From Siderastrea siderea (taxonomy: Eukaryota; Cnidaria; Anthozoa; Scleractinia; Rhizangiidae): 64,000 bases of DNA. Position 1 is the first letter of the stretch; each line of letters begins with the position of its first letter. This document shows, in pieces, positions 10,302-25,300 of the stretch. Location of the stretch: contig OZ034978.1 of NCBI GenBank assembly GCA_964030785.1, forward strand, positions 17,763,453 through 17,827,452. The letters are read 5' to 3'. Below the pieces are notes generated by a model. That model searched no databases. It saw only the letters and a list, made by a program, of their open reading frames with translations, and was not told the DNA's origin. Both the position numbers and the translations under genes were made by a program.

Positions 10302-13300
10302 TTAACAGCCACTGATGTCTTTCTTTTTCTTGCGATGCCAGCGAGTCTCCAGTGGATCAAAGCCTCTTTGCGCATGCCCCATTACAGCCCAATCAGGTGT
10401 CTTTGCCATGTAGTCTAAGGCTGTGAAATTCTCTGCTCCAGAGCTCTCTTCGTATTTACGCATCTACAAAGGATGAGAAGACAAAACTGAAAAACTACCT
10501 TAAACTGTTTATCACCGAAGGCTCAATGTAACTGTAATGTCTTTGGAGGGGGAACCGTTGTTCATTACAAAATTGTCAGTTCAATTAACGCTTTAGGACT
10601 TTATGCCACTTAGAAACTCTTTTTGACAAAAGTGACCAATCCTGTTCTAAGTACAGTTAAAGGGAAGCTTCCGTAATCCGACATGTATGACGGTGAACAT
10701 CAAATCTGGTGGCGCAGCCACTTTAGAGTCGTTTACAACGTGTTTCGTTGGAAAGTAGGTACCGCTCCAGTTCCTAAGCATGTTAACAGGGATTTTTTTT
10801 GCACATACCAGCTGATGAAATGTGGGGTAGTCGATCCATGTGTACCATCCATCGTCCTTCTTGAACTGCAAAGTGAAATTGAAAAAGACAGTGTCCATGA
10901 AAAGAACTTTTACATTGGGAAATGGCGCGATAATTTATACCTCCTTCGCAATATATTGTATTTGTTCCTAACACAAAACAGTTTACTTTCAAAGCTCTTT
11001 CGAAAACACAAATCTGTGAAATCAAACCCATGAGCGGTCCATCTTAGCGGTCCATCTTAGCGGTCCATATAGCAAAATTAGTACCGCTCAGCGAGCCAAT
11101 CAGAATGCTCACTTTCCTCGTGGACCAGTTCAGCGGCATAATGAGAGCGCAAACTCAAAAGACAACGCCCAGAAATAAACAAAACTATTTTTCTCGCTAG
11201 GGTATTTTTGCTCCGTTCCACGACAGATTTAAGCCCTGCAACAACTAGACAGAAGACACAAGAATCTCACCTTCTTGTGAGCCATGAGAAGACAGTTAGA
11301 GTGTTCGTGCTCACACGCGATTTCGTAATCAGGAAGCAAATCAGCGAGCTGTTGAACGAAGCCGATCACCTATAAAGAAACAAAGACCTTTTACACAGAT
11401 CCTGCAAATAAACTACCAGAAAACTACTGCGTCAGTTCTTCTGGCTTACCATAGCCTTTAGAAAACGATTAAGGGAAGAGACTCAAGGAAATGTCTCTTC
11501 GTCAGAGGAACGTGGCAACGGGAACGTAAATACGCCATCGGCGTGTTGGCCTCGCCAGCTTAGTTCTGCTGCAGATTGCTGCTCTCAAACAAGGTTGAAA
11601 TGGCCGACAAGAAACGCAAGTTCGCTATTACCACGGCGATCCACGAGAAGGAAAAGAGGGGGTGCACACACGTTCACTTAGGGTTAAACTAAACAGAGAT
11701 CTGAATACCTCTTCATGCCATGGCACATTCTCCATTGTCAGAGTTGATGCTTTCGACTCCCCACAATACGTTACACCCTATGGGAGAGAATAAAGTTACA
11801 TGTAGAAAACACACCAGTATTAAAAGAGAACATATTGTTCCCACTTTTGCAAACTACACATAATGTAGCAATAGTAAAGCCGGTCAGGGATGTAAAAATG
11901 AGGAGCATTGCTTGCTACTTGTTAGCGGATTTTTTCTTTTGCCTTAGTTTTGTTATGTAGCCAGTGAACAGGCTCCTTAGTGCGGAGGAACGGGGCGCAA
12001 GAGAAAACGCCGAGCAGAGGGAATGGGGAATGGGGATGCAGGGCCATCGCCCTCTTTCCAAGCATCGCACCGGTCGCTCCGTTCGCCGATTTTTCTTGTA
12101 TCTTATTCCGTGGTATGGTAGCTCGTTTTGGTCATGTGATGACAACGCTATCCTCAGTTTAAAGCTAGTCCAACTGCTTTGTTCTCTTGGCCAATCAAAA
12201 TCAAAAAATCAGGCAACAGAATCATATTTTCCCGTGCTTGGCAACGGGTGCACATAACCGCTCACTGAGTATTTTGATTTACCTTTACTTCAATGAAGTC
12301 TGGTTTGCCGATGGAAACCAAGTCGGCATAGTTTTGGAGTTCTTCGCTGTTCCATGATTTCACTAAAGTCAAACGATACACAGTTCTTTGACCCTGTAAT
12401 AATAAAAACATTAAGAATTTAAGTCAGTAAGAGCTTTGGAAAAGCCTTATGGCTCAAAATCTATCACCGTCTACTGCACAAGGTTGGGCAAGGGGAGGGG
12501 AGGGTGGGGTTCCCGCAAAGAATGAGACATGTGCTTGTTCCTCTTCCTTAGCAGTACTTAAGTTAAGGAACAAGCGTCACCCTAGCAAATGAACGTAGAC
12601 GTAAACGAATAATTTCTGAGCATAAAACGAACAACAAAAGCGTCGTCATGCCATGACGTGATAACAATACGACGATGATAAACAGACGATAGAGAGTTTA
12701 CATAGAAAACGATACTTTTTTCCAAAAGTGCAATGCTTTGGACACACAAAGTACACATCATGTAAGCCTGCTCAAACCTTCTCTGATAAAGCCTTGAGGC
12801 TGTCCAGAAACCGGGGCCAGAAATCTCTGAAGAGCGGTCTGTCGATTTTCTTGAGGCTTTCTTTTGTACTCGCGTCCACACTCACATATAACTGTGTCAC
12901 TGGAATAAGATTTCTAAAAAACAAGCACGTTTTACAAAGTTGATGACAGAATCCAATAACTGAACACTAAAACTGAGTTTTGCACCCACGTGGAAACCCT
13001 ATTCACAACTACCTTGTTTTAACTCGAAATCTTAAGATGTGGGCCGCACAGCAAGATAGTGTCAAAGTAAAGGACAGAAGTTTGTCAGCCATAGACGACA
13101 CCCGGGAACTGAAAGCTCCGTAACTTCCCGTTACTACCCCGTGGCTCACAAACGTCTCTGGACTATTTTTTCTGTTTCCTCCTTCCCATCAGCCCCAGCT
13201 TGCAGTTCACTCGTCCTCAGCTCTTCACAGTCAAAGAATGGATAACAAGTAGAGGAAGTAATATATCTGTAATGGGGGTAAATAGACGCTCTGCCGAAAA

Positions 13301-16300
13301 AGAAGAATACACTGAGATTACAACACTCACCGGATCGCATCAGGAAACTGTGCATTGGTGACAAGAAACGAGGAAATTTCGTGTCCGTGAAGAATTCTGA
13401 TTAATTCGTTTATTTTTGGGTACATTATGGGCTCACCTGTAACCAAATAAAGCATGGCTTTTATTTAACAATGTAAGTGATACAAGTACAATTAAACCCC
13501 CAGTGACGGACACTCCTAACCAGGCACTTAGCCATCTGACTGAAACTCTTTTGAAGCCATCTTATTGAAACTCTTTTACAATTTACAATTTACAATCGTT
13601 TACAACTTTATCGTAGTTTCTATAATTTTATTGTAGTTTCTTGTCTCTGATTACTTGTATTTTATTGTAATTTTTCATAATTTTATCGTAATCGCATTGT
13701 CACTACTGAAAAGCCCCTTTGGGGAGTGCCAATGAAGTTTGTATTGTATCGTACCGTCGAAGTCCGATAAGAACACTTTGTTGTAATTCTCCCATAAGAG
13801 GGTACAACTCCCGAGCAAACAGGTGAAATGTGGTCCCAAGGTTTGCCATGTGTGGAAGGTACACAACATTTTAAAAAGGGAAACAGGTTTGTTAGCTTTG
13901 CTGTTACACTGTACGTGTCCACTTTAATCACCAATTGAAGCTTGAGTGTTACCTAACTCACTCCCAAACGACAACACATTCCTTCATTTTCGTTTGTTCA
14001 ATCGTCCTTGAACAGTGGCGTTATGTTGGGGAAAAAAAGCTGCTTACCCACAAGTGAAAGTGCACAGTGCTGTATCTTCATTCCTTCTTCAAATCGCTCA
14101 GGTTTTACGCCAGGAACACCTGAAAATAGCACAAAGTAAAGCTGTTGACCAAAACTTACAGTGCCGCGACTTAAACCAAGGCAACTTACCGAAGTTAAAG
14201 CCAATCAGTTTTAAGTGCAACGCAACATTTGGACTTAGAATTAAAGTAAAATTAATTCGGCATTCTAGTCTCAACATGTGACTGGTCTTCACTGTCCAGG
14301 TTACCCTGGTTACAGGTTACAGTCGCTCTGTAAAACTGTTCTTTACGCACCTTTAAGTGTTAGGTGTTATAAAATTTTAGAACAACGACCAAGACTGAAC
14401 ACTCCTGAACACTCACTTGCTTAATAACCACCCGACATACCTCTGAACTGTTTTATCATGTTGCGGTGATTCTCCATGGCGCCATTTACAATAGTGTCTG
14501 GATCATCCATCTTCCATTTCCACTCTGTTCCAACAGGGTTTGTGTGATGTCTGAAAAAACAATTAACAGTCCATAATGTAAAAGGCGTTGTTACATGTGG
14601 CAAGTTTTCCTCAACTTGCAACGCAACGGTGACGAGAGCGTTGCGAGACAAGTTGTAGAATACATGTTACGCACTGCAACACACATGTATCTCGCAACAC
14701 GGTGAAAAATAGAAGACTAGTATACTTTTCCTGCAACTTTAAGTTGGAGTTCACCTGGATACATTTTGGTACGTATTCCCCATAAAAGATTGAACAATAC
14801 CTGGGTGGAAAAAAACATTGTTCAGAAAAGTGTCTTGTCTAAGAAAACTACATGTACCTCCAACAGAAGACGCATTTATTTGCACAAGCTAAGCTGGGCG
14901 TGGTCTCCATACAGCGATGACTCTCTATCCCATAGAAGGTATGCTTGTAGCAACCACCTCTACCCCTTAACATGGACTGAAACACAAAACAATGGTTGAG
15001 TCATTTCCATTCTACTTTTTATAGCCGTTTTTAGTGTTGCGTGCAGAGTAGAGAATAGTGACCCTCTTTTTACGTGGTAAGTAAACAGCTTAAGGCTGTT
15101 ACAGTATCAAACAGACAATTTTTCTGGCTATTGGTGGAAGAAACGAGAAATAAACTAAACTTACTTACCTGTAATGGCTGAACACCAGAATCCCACTTTA
15201 CAGATAATTCAAATGATATAAGGAAACCCGAAAACTTAAGTGGCTGTAATACATTACAGTCAACTCAGTGAATAAAAGCTCACTAAACCTAAGCTGGCCA
15301 AGAGGACTGAGAAAGGAGAGTAAGAGAGTAAAGATGAACTTGGTCAAACTGAAATTGCAGCAAGTGCCAAGGACTATTGCCTAAATAGAACAACATAAAA
15401 AATGTCTCCTCAGAACATAATATACCATACCTTGGTCCACCTGCAAAGTTTAACCCCAGAGTGAGTGCCAATTAATCGATAGCCTAAAGAGAAAAAAAAT
15501 ACGATTTTAAAAAACAATAACAACCAACCCAGATGTACAGCTCTATCCAAGAAATGCCATTTCTTTTCCGAATTGGCTTTCCTTTTCTCAGGTTTACAAG
15601 TCGTGGTTCAATGAATGATTGATAATTCACTGTTACCGCACTTTGCATTTCTTATTACAGTTATGATTACTCAGGATGGGTTAATACCTTGCTTTGTCAA
15701 AGCTTTCTCCAGTGCTGGAGTAATCATTTCTTTTGGCTCCACTGTTTTCTTTTTACCTTCAAAACAAAAGAAAAAAACGTTAATGGCTTACATGGTGACA
15801 TTCTGATGACTTCAAAGGAGATCTTCAGTTGATAAATGAATAACTATTCTTGAAATCAAGACATATGTACATGAATACAAACTCATGGCAACAAAGCGTA
15901 CAGTGCAGAGTTCGCTGTGAGTTCATGCCAAAGAGTTTGTATGGAATAACTGTTCTATAATATACCAATAGTTTTCATGTAAGATATTCTCAACCAAAGG
16001 ACAAAATACCAATTACCTACTAGAAAAATGGAGAAAACCAAGAAAAGAAAATTACGGCTTCCCATTTCATGTAAAAGATGCTACCTTTCAAAGTAAGGTA
16101 GTGATGGTATATTGCATTATAAACATTGCGTAGGCAACCAGCAGATGTCCGAACTGATGAACCTAGTGAGCTAGCTTGCCAAGAATCTCCCAGTAGCTCA
16201 GTAATAAGAGAATCAAACTAGTAAGTGAAAGGTCATACCGGTAGGTTCAATTCCCCACCCACACTAAAAATTTCTCATCTTTTTTCTCTTTTTATTTATT

Positions 16301-19300
16301 ATTTTTTTATTTAGCAAATGCAATGTCCTTTGGTGAGTACTGTTATATACATGCAAAAATGTAATTTATTCCATAGTATTACTCGTGATTAGGTCAAGCT
16401 CTTTACTAAAAGGGAAAGCGAACAACTGTTGTTACCCACTCATTAACGATTCATTATGTTTAAACAGAGAAAATTACAAGTATTACAGAGGTTTGGAGAC
16501 CCAGTAGTAACTAGCATTGATTTTGACAAGTTTGTTTCTTTGTATAACACAGTTGAGAGAGAGCTTCTTCAGGATAATTATGCAACACCTTGAAAGTTGT
16601 CCAAAACACTCTGCTATGCATCATTTTATGCATCATTCCACCCCCCTTCTTGGTGCTCAAATTTGTGATGAAACACACTATGTCATGGGGCCAGTCACAT
16701 GCATGTGCAATCAATGAACCAGCAATAAGTAGTCAAAATGTCACGATCCACATCAAAGTGACTGCATAGTGCAAATGATAGAGAAAACTGGTGTGTTTCA
16801 AACCACCTTAACGGCACTAGTAGGGCTGTAAGTTAAACTGAAGTCACAGTGGAAAAGAGGTGAAACATGCTCCATTGCCACAACAAAGAAAGACCAAAAG
16901 CAAGCGTAATAAATATGAACCATCATTACAGTTAGCAGTTAATGCAAAACGTTTAACAAACCTATAATTCTTTTTGGACCTTTAAGCTTCATAGCTTCTT
17001 TTTCCTCCTAAAAAAATATGAATGTTACAATGCAGAACAAAACAAAAGAGACCTTTACCTTACAGTCAACATGCTTTTCACCATCACTGGTTAACAGATA
17101 AAATTTTCAACCACAACCAAATAGTAATAACTGAAATTTTACCTTGGCTTTTTTCATTGTATTCATCATAGGACCTAACTCCTCCAAGTCTACCAAGCCA
17201 TCCTTGCTTTTGTTTCCTTGCTCATCGTCTTCACCAGATGATTCTTCACTCGTACTCTCATACAAAATCTTGGAAAAAAAGACTTGTTAATGGTGGCAAG
17301 GCAACTATTAAGTGTATTCTTCAATTTTCAATCTTGGTTATTAAATTTACAGCTTTCTCACCGGTTCACCGCAAACATGCCATCAGCAAACAACCCTTCT
17401 TTTTACCATATAAGAAAACTGGATGCCACGTTAAGTGCTGCAGCATTCAAAAGTTTTTGCTGCAAACAGTTTTGTCCAAAAAAATTGGCAAGAAAAAAAG
17501 AAGCAACTATATTACCAAGGTTGAGAATTTAAAACAACAAAGTTATCCACTTGTGACTGTTGGATGTGAGGTGGTTATAACCAGCTTGGCACTATGCATC
17601 TCACTGGTTACAATGTATGTAATTATCACCTCATGTCCAGCATGCACTCATAGAATGATTGCTATTATCCTGTCTCTTGATATTCAGACAAAGACAGTGA
17701 TGTTTTGACTTTTTACTGTGGCTGACTAGTTATAGGTAGATTCAACATCTGTATCAAAGTGGTAATCTCATTATTTTCATTTGGTAAGACTAAGGATTGA
17801 AGTTACCCAACCACAGAATAATGGCTATGCGTAGCCATTCAACCTTCATGCCTAATGAAGACCAGCAGTAAGTATGTAAAATGTTGCAACAAACGCCCCA
17901 TGTGACTATACCATACGACAAACCATAAAACGCTTTATTGTTGTAGCTTCTAGGATGAAAAATTAAACAAGGACCACATTATGCATTATTGGTCTGAGGG
18001 TTGGACAGCTGCAGTGTGTTTTCCAAAAACAATGAGGACCATCATTACCTAATTACAGCTGAACAAAAGCAGAAACTGAGCAATGCTATACACATTTTCA
18101 CAAAATACAGTAATTATAGAGGAGACTAAAAAAAATTGTTCAACATTGGTTTAAAACAAGTGACTTAGGCAAGATACTTCACTTAGAACATTTTCTCATT
18201 CTTCATGTATGTCTAGCTCAAATTAGTGTACTACCTCCTCATCTTGCATTTCATTGTCCACAGGATTTTGTTGATTCTGGCAACAGGATTTATCTACAGA
18301 TTGTAATTCACTAGAACAGTGGCAGCCACCATCACTTGATTTTTCTCTTTGTTCTTTTAAGTGGGAAAGGAATTTTGAGCTCCAAAATTTGAAGTCATTT
18401 TCTGTGCCTGAAATGAATAATGCACATACAATTAAGAAATTTAATTTTATAACTGCACTAATGATATAATCCTTTGACTACCAAAATACCAGTAGTAGAA
18501 AACAAACAGCACCACAGAAAAATAATGCTAATGAAACTTAGATCTCTTATCTAAATTGTCAAAAACTGAATCACACCATGAATCAAGTTTGTACTCCAGT
18601 AGTTAAAAAAGGTAAGGTAAGGTAAGATAAGGGAAGGTAAAGTAGACATATAGTAACAGAAGTCATACGAGAATGGATGTTTTATGAGTCAAATGAGTCA
18701 AATGAGTCAATGAGTCATGAGTCATGAGTCAACAGATCAGATCAGTGGGTTTTTCATAAAAAAATCTGATATCTGTCTTCCAACCCAAAAATGGCGGACA
18801 AATCAGCGAAGTGTAAGGTAAGTGAAATCCTTGTCCGTCTGCTTAGACATGCTTATTTTATGCCCAAAGGCTTTTCTGACGTATAGATTTTAAATCGGGG
18901 CCTTGTTTTATCGGATTTTTCTGGTCTTCCAGTCAAATGAAATCCTTTTTAGGCATTGTTTTGTGGTATAGATTTTAATTACAGTAACACATTTCATTTG
19001 CTAATATTACTGTCGAGTAATTTGCATTTGAAACAACACAAAAGACTTCACAAAAGGGAGCACAATAACTTTGTATCGTTGGCACTTGAAACGACTTTCT
19101 TTAAAGGAATTCGAATTTGTTGAAGGCATGATAAGCTCAAAATAACTGTTTGGGTGCGTGCTTTGAAGTTTATGCCGTACAAAGTATCCAATTTTAATTC
19201 AATTCCACTCTTTAAGGAAATTCTAATTATTCGTAAGTTTGAGGAAGCCCAGTACTTCAAAAGCTATTCCTTTCCTTTGGCTGCTTTCCTTTGGCTGCCA

Positions 19301-22300
19301 AACTGAAATGACCTTGTATCTGTACAAAGCATATTAAAACTTAAATGTACCCGCAAATACAAATGGACAATGAATACAAAGTCATTGTTCTTCCTAATAA
19401 TGGGGAAATCTCGGTCGATGGAAGACAAAAGTGGCCAAAACTACTAAAGCTGGATATGAGAAAGCAGTGGTATGTGGGACAGCGGGAAGTGCAAGAAAGA
19501 GGTATTTAGGGTTAGGGTTTCCCCTTTCCAATTACTCTCCTTATTTTTTGCTCACTCTAGTGTCTAGTCTAGTCTCCTCATTTTATCCCTGTTCCTAGTC
19601 GAAAGAGGCCTCTTTGAGGAGAGAAGGGTGTGTTGGGTGGGTGGGGAGGGGATGTAAACCCCTTAAACTCTGCACTAGAAGGCTACCATAATATTTTGTC
19701 TCTATAGTTGCTCCTCTTCGTTGAGGTCGTCACTTGATAACGAACCTTGTTAGAATGTATATGTTTTTGTTTATTTTTGTCAAACTACTTGCATGCCCCG
19801 AAGAATAGCCTTCCCAACCACCCCTTAAGCACCATTTAAACCATCAGACAATCCATACTATTAAGCAAGTAGCCAAAATAAATAAAAGTGATGCTTAATT
19901 TTATTGTTCCTACCGAAATTTTATTTTTTTATACCTGACTCATTGACTCATGACTCATTGACTCATTTGACTCATCAATACTTTACACTCAAGTCATACA
20001 TGGGGCACAAGAAGCCCGCATGGCTAGAATATAATAGTTTCTGTAGCATGAACCAACTACGAAAATAACTGCTCCTCTGGATGAGATGATGGACCTTCAC
20101 AAGGTCTCCCCACCATTTTTTCTTTATTCACTGGTAGTATTTCTCGTTTGACCCTTTAGGTCCTAAGAGTGACCAACATCAAATTTCTCCTCACAATATC
20201 AATACAAAATCAAAAGAACAGGTTATGGGAATGAATAAAATGATCACCAAGGGGAAATTGGTTTGATCTTTTAACAAATTCTCCCAAATAGTACTATAAA
20301 AAAATGTATGGAGATCAGTAATGAGAATTTGTCTGTTAATATTGGGACTAAAAGGGTTAAAGAAAAACACAACATGGTGCAGAGAACAGCCTCGAATCAC
20401 TGCCCTCCAATCTTTCAATTGAAAATCTGGTCAAAGACTGCATCTCAGGAAGTGAAAGGGATAACACTAAAGAATTGCCATCAGTTTGGTTTGATCTGTA
20501 CCTCCATGTTTGCTGTTTGCTACGTTTTCATCTCCAACCCCAAAAGGAAACACTCTTCTTGCACTGAGCAACTCCAGCCACTTGTCCACATTCCTTCCAA
20601 CCTGTCAGAAATGGACTGGATTGTTCTAACATTTCTTCAACAGCAGGAGCTTCCTGATATCCAGGAAAATGAAATTCTTTCCCAGTATTCAAATCAATAG
20701 TTTTATGAGTGAGTGTAGGAAACAAGGAAGACACCACACTGAACACAACAAAAAAATTAATACATGTAAAACAAAATAAAATATGCATTTTTGGAAGATT
20801 TTTAAAGATGATTTGTGCCAGGATTGACCAGAGGTCAATTAGTGATATTTCAATCCATTTGTTTGTTTTTTCTTTTGTTTTCATTTCACATTTCTAAAGA
20901 TCGTAGACTATTTTAGAACACTCAAGCAGATATGTCAACTACACAAGTACAGAATTCAGTTCAAAGGTAGAGACATCACCACCAAGAAAAGATCTCATGT
21001 ATCTTGGCAATGTGTTTAAAAAATAAAATAACTACTCACTACTCACCATATTAAAATTGTCCTCATAGAGAGAATTCCCAAGGCCAAACACAGCATAATC
21101 TAAATCCTTTAGGAGTGACTTTTGCACACGAAAGTCATTTGAAGCTTCTTCCAGCCATTTGTAAAACCACATTGCACTCTCTGGGGGCTTTCCATCCACA
21201 TAGGTACTGATTATAAACACACATGTGTTCACCTATAAAATTAATAAAAAAAATCGATTAACTGCAGGAGCTCACCCCATGCTTACAGCAAGACTGAAAT
21301 AGCCACAGAACCTATATGTAGAGAAGGGCATGCATGGGGCAGAATATAAAATTAATAGTTTTAGATCAAAGACAAACATAGAGGTTAGCAGAGCAGACTG
21401 CCCTCTGTAGACAGAAGTTTCTCTAAATGACTACCTGCAATGTAATGTTGGTATCAGGAACAGAAAACTATACCTCCTCGGAAAGACTGTCTTCTGGTTC
21501 ATAATTCTTTAAGTCCACAACCTTACTTTTCAGTCCTAACGTCTCTGCTTCTGACTGTAATACATCTGCTAGGGTCTACAGAAAAAAAAAGGGACAAGAA
21601 AATTGTGATAACAAAATTAGGAAAAATTAGTTATTTTCATAGACCTCACATACGTAAATGTTTCAATATGTACAAATATCCAAAACAAACACAACAAAAC
21701 AAGTTTGATGTTTCGCAAATATCAAACCTCAATTTTTGCCCAAAGAAAAAGGAAACTCCACTATGAGTCATTGTTTCAACTGTCTTCCCGGTGATGGAAA
21801 TCCTGATTAAACATGCTCTCTCTTGTTTGATACAGTACTCCTCAAAACTAAGTTATCACTCTCTTGTTAGTTAACTTCTGTACCTTAGCCTTTCCTGTCT
21901 GTGTCCCAAAGAAGATTTTCAGTCCATCAGACCTTGCTGTTTTCCTTGTATTGGCCCTGGATTCCAGGAATGAGGAGGAATCCTTTATAGCACTGGCTCT
22001 TTCCTGTCAAAGGATTTTTTTTTTAAAAGATCAGTACTTGAATTAGACTGGACAGTGCCCATGCAACAATAAGAAACACCTTCACAATTAGTTTGGAAAA
22101 TTTGGTGTTACATCATGATAACACAGAGACTGAAACTTGTTAACTCAAAAAAAGCAAAAAGTGACCTTAACATCTAGGTGACCAGAGTAGTGGCAAAGGT
22201 AAAGTTGTGCTCCAGGTCAAAAAGGGGGATCCAAGCAACCAGGACTTAACCTGGTTATGTAGTGTGAAGCAACTAGGAGTATTGGGTGATTCCAGAAAAT

Positions 22301-25300
22301 ATCCATACCCTACCATGGGTGGCATCTTCATCTAGGCCCCCCCTTGCCTTAGGAAATTCCAAAATGCTCAACCCCCCCTTGCCCTCAGAATTCCAAACCA
22401 TTCTACCCCCCATGCCTTCGGAATTCCGAAATCATTCAACCCCCCTTAGGAATTGCCGCTTTTTTCTTCCAACTGATTTGAAAAGCCCACTCTATATTCA
22501 AAACACCTTTATTAAACGGAAGTTAATCCTTTTGCTCCCTCCGAAAGAAAAAAATGTACATTCAGCGCAGCAAACAATCAACGTTGCGTGATGACAAACA
22601 GCTGCCGACTGAGTGATATTTTACATTGTAACCTTCCATGGCAAAATGTACACTACCGATAATCCGTTAAACATTAGAAAAGGCAAACGGCTTTGTAGTC
22701 ATTCCAATGCTTGGTCCAATGTTAAAATGTGTGTCTATAATTTTTGGTGTGGAGGGTTGCCATGAATAATTCGCGTACCGAATGCGACGTAAAATTTTAA
22801 CAACAAAGCTAAAATTTTCAGAATTGAAATTGGAAACTCATAACTTATTGCGTTTGCCAGACTCAAACCTGCCGTCAAAAGCGAAACTGTTGAATGCAAC
22901 CTATTCTAAAAATCGAAGGTTATAATGTTAGGAAAAGAATTAGAGTAAAATAGCAAGCTTTTTTCCCTGCAATTATGTTTGCTCACAGTGAACGCAATTT
23001 GCATACTGTACTGCGGCCGTAAATAAATACCGCGAGAACAAATCAAACTTTTTCCCGCTCTTTATCCTTCGATTAAAATTAAAATAGTAAATGAAATTCA
23101 CATTGAAATTCAAAGTCAATGACAACTTTAAAAGAATTTGTACAAAATAGTGAATGTAGTCTGATCAAAAGCGCATCAAATTTGCATAACGCGTGAAATC
23201 TGACCTTTTCAATGAACGTCGCATGGTATGTAACGCAACAATTTCACATGTGTCTTGATGATATCTGCTTTAAGTAATGGTCCACGTAAAATATAGGGGC
23301 TGAAAACCTTTTGCTGGGATCGACAGTATTGTATTTGAGCAAAACAATCAAAGAAAAACCTACGATCGCTTTTGTGACCGATCTACTGGCAAGTGAACAG
23401 CTTTCAGCCGTCATGTTAGCATAAACATTTTATTGACCATGACCACTGAAATGTGTCTCCGGCATGTTGATAGAGTTGAACGTCTCGTGTTTACGAGTGA
23501 ATCATCGTCCTTAGATAAGTCGTTTTTGACGAGTTTTTCTTGAAGAGACTTAACTACACCAAACTGGAAGTTACTCTCCTGAAAATCCCCCCATGCCTTC
23601 GGAATTCCAGTCCAATGGACCCCCCATGTTGTCGGAATTCCAGTCGACGTAACCCCCCCTCCCCTTCGGAATTCCGAGATGCCGCCCATGGTATAGGTAT
23701 GGATATTTTCTGGAACCACCCATTACTACTCCTTTCTGAAAGGGATACCTGCACATCACAAGATTACTCCCAGCATTTTTCCCAGTACCCACTTTTATAC
23801 AATGGGCAGAGTAAAACGCATGTTTTGATTGGTCTAGGGAGTTTGCGATTGAAGTAAAGATTCACCAATGAAGTAATGAGCTGCCAAGTTCTGCTCGCAC
23901 AAATTATCACTATGAAGAGTTTAAAAAACATTTCTAATTTTGAGCTGGATAACCAATATCAAAACAATGTACTGAACAAATAGATTCTATTTGGCTATGC
24001 ATGCCAAAATGCAGTGAGAACATCAGTCACTCTACTCGCTTGTAGCTTGTAGCATACTTCTTTGTTCTTACCAAGTTTTGGCATACCTGTGTGTTGCCAG
24101 AGTACACACACATGGCCAAATGCAATTTATTTGTTCAATACATCTAAGTAGAAAGAGACAAGTGAAGCAAAGTTTCTTGTCTAGGAAATTAGCATGACAA
24201 TGCAGAAACTAGCCTGGCCTCGCACCATGGAACCTCTGATCTTCTGATACTTAACTGCTGGATAATTATTATTATTTTCAATAATTAAATTTCAGTAGTG
24301 ATCTATGGTCATGTTGAATCCTTTACCTTCCTTGGTCTCCTGTCTCTGTGTCCTAAGTTAGCAGGTTGCTGTTTTCCTCTTAACTGGACAATCAACCAAG
24401 ACAAGCCTACTCCTCCAATGATGAGGCTTGCTCCAAACACTCTTACAGACATCCACCAGTCTATAAGTCTGTCCTGCCAGGTAGGTTCTCTACCAGGCTT
24501 AAATGATTGTGCTAAAAAGACAAGTTAGTTGTTTTCTTCAGTGACCTTTCAGCTGGGTTTTATCTCTGTCGCATGGTAAAGCTCCTGTTCAGCCACCAAG
24601 AGTGGAACACAATTCTTATAAAAATTATAGATCTATGCGATTCACTTTAGATGGTCATAGTCTTAGTTTTTGGGCTTACCTTCATTCTAATCAAAGCTAA
24701 ATTAAGCTTAACTAAACTCTGTGGATCTAACGTCTCATTTTGTCCCCCTTAGACAATGAACTTATCACTGAAAGGAAGTGATAGTGCTATGACGTGACAA
24801 TTAATCGCAAGACTGTCGAATGCCCCGGGGTAGACTAATGCCCAGACCCTGGGACAGACAATGAGAAAAACGCCCCTTAGACGATGAACTTAGCACTGAA
24901 AGGAAGTGACAGTGCTATGATGTGACAATCACGAGACTGTCGAATGCCCCAGGGAAGACTAATACCTGGACCCGGGGACGGACAATGAGGAAAAATGCTC
25001 CACTTATGCCTGCCTGAGGAGGGGGGGGGGGGGGGGCAGGGGGCACTGCTGGAATTGAGCCGATGCATTAGGTCGTATTTGCATAAAATCAAAAGAAATT
25101 TTCACGTTCCAAGGCAGTATATGCACGGCATTCGTTTTCTATCAGCGGAAAGAAAACAATGATTCAGCCAATCAGATGCATGTGTTCGCCATAGAAGAAG
25201 GTTAATGCCTACTGAGGCACATTTTAGAAAACTTCTCTTGAATTGCGCATGCCTCCAAAAGTTTTACGAACGAACAGAACGTCCCGTAGTCGATACAGTT

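Noticed and set aside
17238..17708. 156-codon plus-strand frame
   Set aside because: It is antisense to a TYW1 exon and intron, has no recognisable motifs and no splice support.
20308..20700. 130-codon plus-strand frame
   Set aside because: It runs antisense across the TYW1 exon 20502-20601; the minus strand carries the conserved flavodoxin-domain sequence.
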